From positions 1-41,486 of the IMG/VR virus record IMGVR_UViG_3300020419_000031: a stretch of DNA of 41,486 nucleotides; one strand, written 5' to 3'. The notes under the pieces are model-generated. The model had not been told where the DNA came from. It was given only the letters and a program-made list of their open reading frames with translations, and did no database searches. A program made the translations under genes and the position numbers. This document shows positions 1-7,651 of the stretch, piece by piece. This DNA comes from a virus. The first letter of the stretch is position 1. Every line of letters begins with the position of its first letter.

Positions 1-2904
1 AACGAAACATTAGACTCAGTTACATCATTAAGGAACATGCAACAACCTGCTAAAGTATATAACGATGGAGATAACTCCGTTGGCTTAGGTGCAGTATCAC
101 ATGCTCAAGGTGTGTTTACTGTACATGTATTTGATTGTGATTATCATCCTTATGCAAACAGCTTACTAGACGTTTATACTTCTACAGGAATAACAACTTA
201 TGAAGTAACAAGTGTAAGTATTCTTGCAGGAACAGGATCAACTGCAGGACCAACAGGTAGAAAAGGTTCCAACCTTCCTATATACAAATTAGGAATAGCA
301 GGAAGCACAGGACTAGAAGCGGCGATCACAGGAGATTATAATAGTAGCTTTGCCAGTGATGCGGCACCATATGTTGTAATTAGAATGAATAAAAATCACT
401 TGATGGATGATGTATCAGGTGTAACAAGTATTAGGCCTTCAACTGCATTGATATTTGATGAAAATCCAGATCAAGTTTATAGAACAATTAGCTTTAATAA
501 CCAAGATTCAGACAATACACAATTAGCATCAGATAGATTCCAAATTGTTTTTGATTCAGGTTATAGCCACTTAAATTTAACATTAAGAAACGCAGAATCA
601 AGCACTAACACCTATGCTGGCTCAGGAACAACAATGGGTGCTACAGCAGGTGACGTTGTAATAGCTATTGAAAAACTAACAGCGGCACAGGTAGTTAGAA
701 TTGGCAACAATGATATGATTTTCTCTTTCAAAGGAAAAACACATATTGTTTCAAACTACACTGATAGAGGTTCATATGCTACAGTACAGATAAGTGACTT
801 AGCAAGTTCGAATATTAATAGTAACTCAGGATTATATGCTGGATCAGGATTGGCGGCAGACTTAAGATACAGTCCATTAGCTACAAGGACTATACCTCTT
901 TCATTACAAGACAACGAAGCGGGTAATATCACAGTTGGTATTTCAACACTTAGAGCTAACGGACATGACTTTGATAAAATAGGTACTGGTGGATTTAATA
1001 CTACTAACTACCCAAGTATTATTTACGGTGAACCAACTTTGTCTGCTACACAGGCAAATGAGGTAAATGAACGAGGAAAAGGTAGAGTATTCTTTGCATC
1101 AACCGACCAAGATGGATTCTTTAGAGTAGGTAAATTCTTTAGTGTTGATCAAGGAACAGGTACTGTTACTTTTGCGGCTTCAATTGCTATTAGTAACTTA
1201 GACGGCTTAGGATTTAAACAAGGTGTTAGAATTACAGAATTCAGTAATGATGATACAATGTCAGATAAATCTCCAGATGCTGTTCCAACTGAATTTGCCG
1301 CAGAGGCATTCCTTTCAAGAAGATTAGGTTTTGATAGAACAGGCGGAATAATTTCAGGATCAAATATTATTGGTCCGGGTGTTATAGCTAGAGATGGTTC
1401 AACATCACTATCAGGTAATTTAAGTGCAGGTAGTTTTAAAATATTTAATCATGCTGATCCAACTAACGCACAAGATGTAACAACAAAGTCTTACGTTGAT
1501 GCTAGAACACCATTTGGTGCAGAAGCAATAGGTGGAAGCATTGCTAACAGAGCCACAAATGACTTATTAATTTACGACGGTAGTGGATATGACAATGCAA
1601 CCCCGGCAGGAGACATAGGACTATCTGTTTCAAGTAACATTGTAACGTTTTCAATTACAGCAGGGGCAATAGTAAATGCAGATGTTAATACAAATGCCGG
1701 AATAGCACAAAGTAAATTATCTATGAATGCCGCGAGCACCAGAGCAAACGCAACTGGAATAACACAAGCTGATTTAGGACTTGCGTCTTTTGATTCCGAT
1801 GACTTTAGTGTAACTAATGGTTGGGTAACATTGGCTTCAGGTGCTGTAGATTACGGAGACCTACCTACACAAGCACAAAATACAGTAATTGCTAAAATTA
1901 CAGCAGGTACAGGCGCACCGACGGCTGTAAGTGTTGACAACTTAATTGATGCTTATAGTAAATTTACAACAACAGGTGTTGCTAGTAGAATAGTTCAAAC
2001 AGGCACAGATGGTAGCATTGATACACAAAAGTTAAAATTAGATAACTATGAAGTTTTAGATCAAACTAACTTAACAATGACAATGAAAACACCAGGTCAA
2101 GGTGTGGTGTTTAATACAGTTGGTTCAATACCAAGTAATACTACAACAACGTATCCTGGTTCAATACAAATTGGTGGCACAGATACAACTCCATCTTTCT
2201 TCCAAAAGAATAGTACGTTTGGTAGCACAAGTGATGCAACATTAAACGAACCAAGACTAGCTAGTGATTGGGTTTACACCTCATTCATTGAAGCCCCAGG
2301 AGAAAAGTTATCATCATCAACTGGTATCGCCGTAGGTGCTGGTACTGGATTTACAAACGCAGGTGAGATTGCCATTATTGCAAATAACAATGTAGCGGCA
2401 ACTGTGTTTACTCAAACATCAATGAATCCTTCTTCCAATAATGGTTACAATTTAGGAACTTCATCATTAAGATACGGAAACGTTTATGCAACAGCATTAG
2501 ACGGATTGTCAACATCAGCCAAATATGCTGACTTGGCAGAGAATTATCTAGCAGACAAAGAATATGAAGTAGGTACTGTTTTAGTATTTGGCGGTGAAGA
2601 AGAACTTACAACAACAAGTGTTAAAGGTGATATGAAAGTAGCAGGTGTTGTTTCAGAAAATCCTGCACATTTAATGAACAGTGGATTAGAAGGAAATCAT
2701 GTAACTGCTCTTGCACTAACAGGTAGAACTCCTGTCAAGGTAATAGGTAAAGTTGCAAAAGGTGATATAATAGTAACGAGTGCTATTGCAGGATACGGTA
2801 TGGTAGATAACAATCCATCCATAGGTACAGTTATAGGTAAGGCAGTTGGTACAAAGGACAGTGACGAACATGGCATTGTTGAAGTTGTGGTAGGGAGAGT
2901 ATAA
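1..2904 (+). CDS. Tail fibre / structural protein (5' end outside window)
   Basis: The reading frame is open from base 1 with no start that must be used, so the gene is cut by the left edge; 967 residues are visible. Composition is typical of a phage fibre: rich in Gly, Ser, Thr, Asn and Ala, few Cys, with short beta-repeat-like segments. The last ~125 residues, from YADLAENYLADKEYEVGTV onward, form a compact domain that I recognise from the C-termini of many marine phage fibres, with conserved VAGVVSENPAHLMNS and ALTGRTPVKV segments. It overlaps the next gene by one base (TAATG), so it leads a fibre-gene operon. Likely role is host-surface contact at the tail tip. The fibre assignment is by composition, C-terminal domain and neighbours; receptor unknown. 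Confidence 0.75.
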   Translation, partial: NETLDSVTSLRNMQQPAKVYNDGDNSVGLGAVSHAQGVFTVHVFDCDYHPYANSLLDVYTSTGITTYEVTSVSILAGTGSTAGPTGRKGSNLPIYKLGIAGSTGLEAAITGDYNSSFASDAAPYVVIRMNKNHLMDDVSGVTSIRPSTALIFDENPDQVYRTISFNNQDSDNTQLASDRFQIVFDSGYSHLNLTLRNAESSTNTYAGSGTTMGATAGDVVIAIEKLTAAQVVRIGNNDMIFSFKGKTHIVSNYTDRGSYATVQISDLASSNINSNSGLYAGSGLAADLRYSPLATRTIPLSLQDNEAGNITVGISTLRANGHDFDKIGTGGFNTTNYPSIIYGEPTLSATQANEVNERGKGRVFFASTDQDGFFRVGKFFSVDQGTGTVTFAASIAISNLDGLGFKQGVRITEFSNDDTMSDKSPDAVPTEFAAEAFLSRRLGFDRTGGIISGSNIIGPGVIARDGSTSLSGNLSAGSFKIFNHADPTNAQDVTTKSYVDARTPFGAEAIGGSIANRATNDLLIYDGSGYDNATPAGDIGLSVSSNIVTFSITAGAIVNADVNTNAGIAQSKLSMNAASTRANATGITQADLGLASFDSDDFSVTNGWVTLASGAVDYGDLPTQAQNTVIAKITAGTGAPTAVSVDNLIDAYSKFTTTGVASRIVQTGTDGSIDTQKLKLDNYEVLDQTNLTMTMKTPGQGVVFNTVGSIPSNTTTTYPGSIQIGGTDTTPSFFQKNSTFGSTSDATLNEPRLASDWVYTSFIEAPGEKLSSSTGIAVGAGTGFTNAGEIAIIANNNVAATVFTQTSMNPSSNNGYNLGTSSLRYGNVYATALDGLSTSAKYADLAENYLADKEYEVGTVLVFGGEEELTTTSVKGDMKVAGVVSENPAHLMNSGLEGNHVTALALTGRTPVKVIGKVAKGDIIVTSAIAGYGMVDNNPSIGTVIGKAVGTKDSDEHGIVEVVVGRV

Positions 2905-3359
2905 TGGCTATTCAAACTATAAATATCGGAACCAGTGCTAACAAGGGTGACGGAGATCCATTAAGAGTTGCTTTTGATAAAATTAATAAAAACTTTGCTG
3001 AACTTAATGTAACAAATAAAAACAGGGATATAAATGGATCAGTTTTTGCAGACGATAGTACTTTACTTGTAGATGCTGTAAACGGAACTATTACAGCGTC
3101 AGTTTTAGTTGGTACACTTCCAGCAATAAACGGAAGTGCTCTTACTAATTTAACAATACCAGCACAGACATTTGCTTCACTTACAAGTAAGCCAACTACA
3201 CTTGCAGGATATGGAATCACAGATGCGGCGACTTCAGCACAAGGCGCCTTGGCATCAAGTGCTTTACAATCTGAGACTATTACTTTAACAACATTAAAAA
3301 CAGAGGTAGCGGCAAGTGCCGACTTTGCGGCTTTCAAACTTAGAATAGCGGCATTATAA
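2904..3359 (+). CDS. Small fibre-like structural protein with MAIQTINIGT N-terminal module
   Basis: A 151-residue protein. Its first ~35 residues (MAIQTINIGTSANKGDGDPL, then AFDKINKNFAELN) closely match the start of the protein encoded at 6921 and more distantly that at 10650, so this window carries a family of fibre-associated proteins sharing one N-terminal module. Residues ~90-115 contain the fibre repeat FASLTSKPTTLAGYGITDA, which recurs in the next gene. The protein ends soon after a short, possibly helical, C-terminal segment. The start overlaps the previous stop by one base. Probably a short fibre or a connector between baseplate and fibre; exact role unknown. Confidence 0.65.
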   Translation: MAIQTINIGTSANKGDGDPLRVAFDKINKNFAELNVTNKNRDINGSVFADDSTLLVDAVNGTITASVLVGTLPAINGSALTNLTIPAQTFASLTSKPTTLAGYGITDAATSAQGALASSALQSETITLTTLKTEVAASADFAAFKLRIAAL

Positions 3360-3369
3360 GGATAACGAT

Positions 3370-5295
3370 ATGGCAAATAGATTTCCAATAATAGTTGACA
3401 GAGACGATCAAAATAAACTGAAAGAATTACCTTCCGGTGATAACTTAGATCTTACAGGTTCAGGAATAATTGGCGCAGGTAATATTGCCGCAACAGGACT
3501 TACGATAGGCGGAGTAAGTTATAACCCGTTTAGCGGAAGTTATAATGACCTTACAAACAAACCAAATGTTGCAACCGATACTGATAGCTTAACAGAAGGT
3601 TCAACTAACAAGTATTTTACAAATGAAAGAGTAGATGATAGGATGGCGGCAGTGCTTGTAGAAGGCACTGGTATTGATATTGTCTATGACGACCTTGCAG
3701 GTACAATTACAATTACCAACACTGGTACAAGTAGTAGCGGTGGAGGATTAGCACCAGCTACAAACTTTGATGGCCTTGCAAACAATCAAACAATTAAGTA
3801 TAGCACAACAGGTGGTGCTCTTGGAGGAGCCGCTTGGATCAATGGATATATTAACTATAGTGAGATTGTAGGAACTCCAGGACTTGCGACAGTGGCAACA
3901 ACAGGTAGTTACACAAACTTAACAAACAAACCTTCTTTAGTAGACGACATAAGTGATTTACTAGATGTAGACACTGTTTCTAATCCTCCTTCTACAGGAC
4001 AGGTACTTAAATGGGACGGAGCCAAATGGGCACCCGCAGATGATATTACAACAGGTGGTGCAGGACTCAACGCAGATACACTTGATGGATTCGATGGATC
4101 ATACTATTTAAATTACGCAAACTTTACAAACAAGCCTACACTATTTGACGGAGCATTTACTTCATTAACAGCTAAACCTACAACATTATCAGGATATGGT
4201 ATTACAGATGCAATAACAACTGCAGGTTCGTATGTACAAAACGGAACCATTACAGTTAATGACGACGGCGGTATACAAATTGGCGGAAGTTCTACTCCAA
4301 GAATGCATTTAAAGATTGATGGTGCTACTGTAATAGATAATCTTGTTGCTCAACAAAATTTTGAAATTAGAACTAAACCTGCTTCTGGCATAAGCACATT
4401 AGCATTTAAGATTGACGCAGGTACACAGAGAATAGGGTTGTTTAAGTCTAATCCTAGTAAAACACTTGACGTTACAGGTGACATACAAGCAACAAATTTT
4501 TACGGCGATGGATCCAACATCTCAGGTATAACTTTAACGCAGGTTACAACAGCAGGTTCCGAAACATCAAATAGTGTAAGTTTTGGAAACGTTGCTCCAG
4601 CAACTACTAATTCATACAGTTTAGGTAGCGATACTGTTCGTTGGCAAAATGTATATTCAACTAACTTGTACGGTACAGGAACAAACATAACAAGTATTCC
4701 TTTTGCAAACTTAACTGGCGTAAGTATAGATTATACAACTTCAACAATTACTAACAAACCAACTATACCAACAAACACAAATGAACTTACTAATGGTGCA
4801 GGTTTTATAACAGGAATAACAGGTCAGAGCATTAATAATTTAGCTGATGTAAACATCTCAAGTTTGGCAAACGGAGAAATTTTAAAATGGAACAGTAGTA
4901 CTAATTATTGGGAAAACGGCGCAGGCGGAACATCAATAGGTAACTTTACTTTAAGTTCTAGTGTGATTGACACAGACGATAGTTCACAGATTGTTATAAC
5001 ACCTAGTGTGAGAATGAGCAGTGACCTTACTGTTGACGGTAATCTGACAGCACAAAAATTTACAGCAGATACATTTGAAAGTAGTGGATTAGGTACTCCT
5101 CAGATTGATAGTAACAGTTCAATTGAGTTGATTGCACAGGATCAAGTAAAGATTACAAGCAGTTCACTTAGACTAGCTAGTTTTACAACCACACAAAGAA
5201 ATGCATTAACTTCAGCAAACGGAGATATGATTTACAACACCACTACTAACAAGTTCCAAGGTTATGCTAATGGATCTTGGGTAGACTTGCATTAA
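3370..5295 (+). CDS. Tail fibre protein with DLTNKPT repeats
   Basis: 641 residues, rich in Gly/Ser/Thr/Asn. It carries repeated short segments of the type YNDLTNKP, YTNLTNKPS, YANFTNKPT and FTSLTAKPTTLSGYGITDA, a repeat class typical of trimeric beta-helical phage fibres. An internal LDVTGDIQATNFYGDGSNIS segment and the C-terminal IYNTTTNKFQGYANGSWVDL motif are also common fibre modules. An AAGGAT Shine-Dalgarno lies just upstream. It sits between the small fibre-like protein and the subtilisin-like protease, so all are probably co-expressed late. Receptor specificity cannot be told from sequence. Confidence 0.75.
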   Translation: MANRFPIIVDRDDQNKLKELPSGDNLDLTGSGIIGAGNIAATGLTIGGVSYNPFSGSYNDLTNKPNVATDTDSLTEGSTNKYFTNERVDDRMAAVLVEGTGIDIVYDDLAGTITITNTGTSSSGGGLAPATNFDGLANNQTIKYSTTGGALGGAAWINGYINYSEIVGTPGLATVATTGSYTNLTNKPSLVDDISDLLDVDTVSNPPSTGQVLKWDGAKWAPADDITTGGAGLNADTLDGFDGSYYLNYANFTNKPTLFDGAFTSLTAKPTTLSGYGITDAITTAGSYVQNGTITVNDDGGIQIGGSSTPRMHLKIDGATVIDNLVAQQNFEIRTKPASGISTLAFKIDAGTQRIGLFKSNPSKTLDVTGDIQATNFYGDGSNISGITLTQVTTAGSETSNSVSFGNVAPATTNSYSLGSDTVRWQNVYSTNLYGTGTNITSIPFANLTGVSIDYTTSTITNKPTIPTNTNELTNGAGFITGITGQSINNLADVNISSLANGEILKWNSSTNYWENGAGGTSIGNFTLSSSVIDTDDSSQIVITPSVRMSSDLTVDGNLTAQKFTADTFESSGLGTPQIDSNSSIELIAQDQVKITSSSLRLASFTTTQRNALTSANGDMIYNTTTNKFQGYANGSWVDLH

Positions 5296-5304
5296 GGAGC
5301 AGAT

Positions 5305-6900
5305 ATGAGCGAGAAAGAATATGTTGTTACCTTAAACAAAGGTGTTGACTATACTGCATTTAATTCTGAAATGATTGCTTCAACTGGAGCAGGAGATATT
5401 CCAGATAGAACTGTTGACGTTGCAGATGCTAGAGCAATGTCTACAAGGAATACGCACTACGCATTAACTGACGCAGAAGCAGACACTTTGCGTAACGACA
5501 GTAGAGTTACCGACGTACAACTACGTCCAGAAGATCGAAGTGATATAGAAATAGGATATGAAGCTATACAAACTGCAAACTTTAATAAATCTTCTTCCGA
5601 TTCAGGAGATTACAGAGATTGGGGAAAGATAATACATAGCTTTACAGAAAACAAATATGGAACTTCAACTTCATTACCTTCAAATCCTTATGGCAGACCA
5701 CATTCAATGGACGGCACTGGTGTTGACATTGTTATACAAGATAGCGGACTACAAGTTGATCATCCTGAATTCAACGATGCTAATGGAGTTTCAAGAGTAC
5801 AACTGATTGATTGGTATGCGGCTTCTGGTGTAACAGGTTCACAAAGTGTAAATCATAACAGGGATTATGATGGACATGGTACACATTGTGGAGGAACTGC
5901 AACTGGATTAAATTTTGGTTGGGCCAATAACGCAAGAGTTTACATGGTCAAGGTGGGTGGCCTGGAAGGTACTGGAGACAGTGGTGGCATCAGCGTGAGT
6001 AGTTGTTTTGATGTAATAAAAGGTTGGCATCAAAACAAACCAGTTGATCCAAAGACAGGATATAAACGGCCAACTATTGTAAATGCAAGTTGGGGTTACA
6101 GTGGATCAATAGGAAGTAGTATCAGTAATATAGATAGCTATGTTTACAGAGGTGCTAACTATAATTCAAGCACAGCAGGTTGGACAAGCACAACTACATA
6201 TCATAGAGATACCTATGGATTCTATCCATACTATAGGAGTTTTTCGTATAGGTTTCCAGTTAGACTGGCAAGTGTGGATGCAGATGTGCAAGATTGTATA
6301 GATGCAGGTGTACATATTTGTATAGCGGCAGGTAACAACAGTTTCAAAATAGCAGATAGTACAGACCCCGATTACAACAATGTTATTTTTTATAGTGGTG
6401 GATCAAACGACTATTATCATAGAGGAAGTTCACCTTTTGACACAGGAGCAATTATTGTAGGTTGTACTGATAGCACTCCGTTAAATGCAACAACAGAAAG
6501 AAAAACTAGTTTTAGTTCTACAGGACCAGGAGTAAATATTTTTGCCGCTGGTGAAAACATTCTCAGTGCATGTAGCACAACAACAAGATTTGGTAACACA
6601 CAATACTTTGGTAATTCAAGTTTCAAACAAACAAACATAAGTGGAACATCAATGGCTTCACCTCAAGTGTGTGGTGTAGGAGCATTATACCTACAAGCTG
6701 ATCCAAGTTTGAATCCTGCACAATTAAAAAGCAAATTAGAAAATGATGCATTAGCTGTACTAAAGGATGAATCAAACAATGCTAACTACGGCGATACTAC
6801 TGATATATGTGGTGGTTACAATAGAATGTTGTTTAACAGATACAATAGAGCTAATCCGTTTTCAAGTAACGTATACGGCTTAAGAAAAAAAGATAGGTAA
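5305..6900 (+). CDS. Subtilisin-like (S8 family) serine protease in tail-fibre operon
   Basis: 531 residues. Residues ~5-75 resemble an inhibitor-I9-type propeptide (YVVTLNKGVDYTAFNSEM and a later ALTDAEADTLRNDSRVTDVQ). The catalytic triad is complete: Asp146 in IQDSGLQVDHPEF, His191 in DGHGTHCGGT and Ser449 in SGTSMASPQVCG, with the oxyanion Asn344 in AAGNNS. There is no secretion signal. A strong AGGAG precedes the ATG. Its place inside the fibre block suggests a virion-associated or assembly protease: it may mature fibres, cut host surface protein, or be a domain borrowed for binding. The family call is firm; the role is inferred. Confidence 0.88.
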   Translation: MSEKEYVVTLNKGVDYTAFNSEMIASTGAGDIPDRTVDVADARAMSTRNTHYALTDAEADTLRNDSRVTDVQLRPEDRSDIEIGYEAIQTANFNKSSSDSGDYRDWGKIIHSFTENKYGTSTSLPSNPYGRPHSMDGTGVDIVIQDSGLQVDHPEFNDANGVSRVQLIDWYAASGVTGSQSVNHNRDYDGHGTHCGGTATGLNFGWANNARVYMVKVGGLEGTGDSGGISVSSCFDVIKGWHQNKPVDPKTGYKRPTIVNASWGYSGSIGSSISNIDSYVYRGANYNSSTAGWTSTTTYHRDTYGFYPYYRSFSYRFPVRLASVDADVQDCIDAGVHICIAAGNNSFKIADSTDPDYNNVIFYSGGSNDYYHRGSSPFDTGAIIVGCTDSTPLNATTERKTSFSSTGPGVNIFAAGENILSACSTTTRFGNTQYFGNSSFKQTNISGTSMASPQVCGVGALYLQADPSLNPAQLKSKLENDALAVLKDESNNANYGDTTDICGGYNRMLFNRYNRANPFSSNVYGLRKKDR

Positions 6901-6903
6901 ATA
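6898..6903 (+). promoter_or_regulatory. Putative late promoter element (TAAATA)
   Basis: TAAATA (in GGTAAATATA) overlaps the end of the protease gene and lies 17 bases before the ATG at 6921, with a short AAGGAAA ribosome site between. It resembles the T4 late -10 element TATAAATA and matches the other TAAATA boxes listed here. Confidence 0.4.
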
Positions 6904-6920
6904 TATTATAAGGAAACACG

Positions 6921-7613
6921 ATGGCAATACAAACAGTAAACATAGGAACAATAGCAAACGACGGAACAGGTGATGATTTACGAGAAGCATTTGTAAAGGT
7001 CAACTCTAATTTTTCAGAATTAGATCTAAGGTCTCCTGAAAAAACTACAGGTGCAAATTTAGGTAGTGCAGGTGAAGGTGTGTTTGCTCAACTTAATGCT
7101 TCGGAAATGCAATTTAAAAAACTTGTTGCTGGTTCGGCCGTTACTTTAACCAGTGATGGAAATGCCATTACTATAAATTCTTCTGCAACTGGCTTACCTG
7201 CTGTTCAAGTATTTGCAGACAATAACAATTTTACATTAAATAATTCAAACACAGTATTGACATTGGCAGGCGGAAATTTAGTTACAACAAATTTAAATGG
7301 AAGCACAATTACAATTAATGCTGAAACGTCTTTATTGACTGATACTAATCCTAGACTTGGAACAAACTTAGACGGTAATCAAAAAGAAATTACAAACACA
7401 AGTGATATCAAAAGTAATATCCACGGTATAGATATAAGACAAATGGACGGTATCCAACCATACATGACATTAGATATGGGTGGATTTATTGCAACAGAAC
7501 TATCCAATGTTGTGGATTATCTAGCTTACAATTTAGTCATTGACTTTGATGACGGTACAAACACCATGACAGGGTCTACTCAACCAACCGCAAACATGGG
7601 TACTATTTCCTAA
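6921..7613 (+). CDS. Fibre-associated structural protein with MAIQTVNIGT N-terminal module
   Basis: 230 residues. The N-terminus (MAIQTVNIGTIANDGTGDDL, AFVKVNSNFSELD) is a clear paralogue of the protein at 2904. The middle is a Thr/Asn-rich beta-type segment (ALTLT and VFADNNNFTLNNSN-like stretches), typical of fibre shafts. The C-terminal third (MDGIQPYMTLDMGGFIATEL onward) is a separate, less repetitive region. The gene follows the protease after 20 bases. Likely a short fibre or baseplate-linked protein. The shared N-terminus suggests that it binds the same virion site as the protein at 2904. Confidence 0.6.
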   Translation: MAIQTVNIGTIANDGTGDDLREAFVKVNSNFSELDLRSPEKTTGANLGSAGEGVFAQLNASEMQFKKLVAGSAVTLTSDGNAITINSSATGLPAVQVFADNNNFTLNNSNTVLTLAGGNLVTTNLNGSTITINAETSLLTDTNPRLGTNLDGNQKEITNTSDIKSNIHGIDIRQMDGIQPYMTLDMGGFIATELSNVVDYLAYNLVIDFDDGTNTMTGSTQPTANMGTIS

Positions 7614-7624
7614 TCTAATTCATA

Positions 7625-7632
7625 GATAAATA
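7625..7632 (+). promoter_or_regulatory. Putative late promoter (GATAAATA)
   Basis: GATAAATA in the 38-base gap between the gene ending at 7613 and the ATG at 7652. An AGGAG ribosome site (7640-7644) follows. It is one of the better-spaced examples of the TAAATA box with a normal leader. Confidence 0.5.
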
Positions 7633-7651
7633 TGTGTATAGGAGTTTCAGG

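Noticed and set aside
3161-4220. DNA repeats or mobile element suggested by repeated 'GYGITDA' segments
   Set aside because: The repeats are protein-level fibre modules with many synonymous differences, not recent DNA duplications.
7634-7651. GTG as start of the Ig-like repeat protein
   Set aside because: AGGAG lies within this segment and is correctly spaced for the ATG at 7652.
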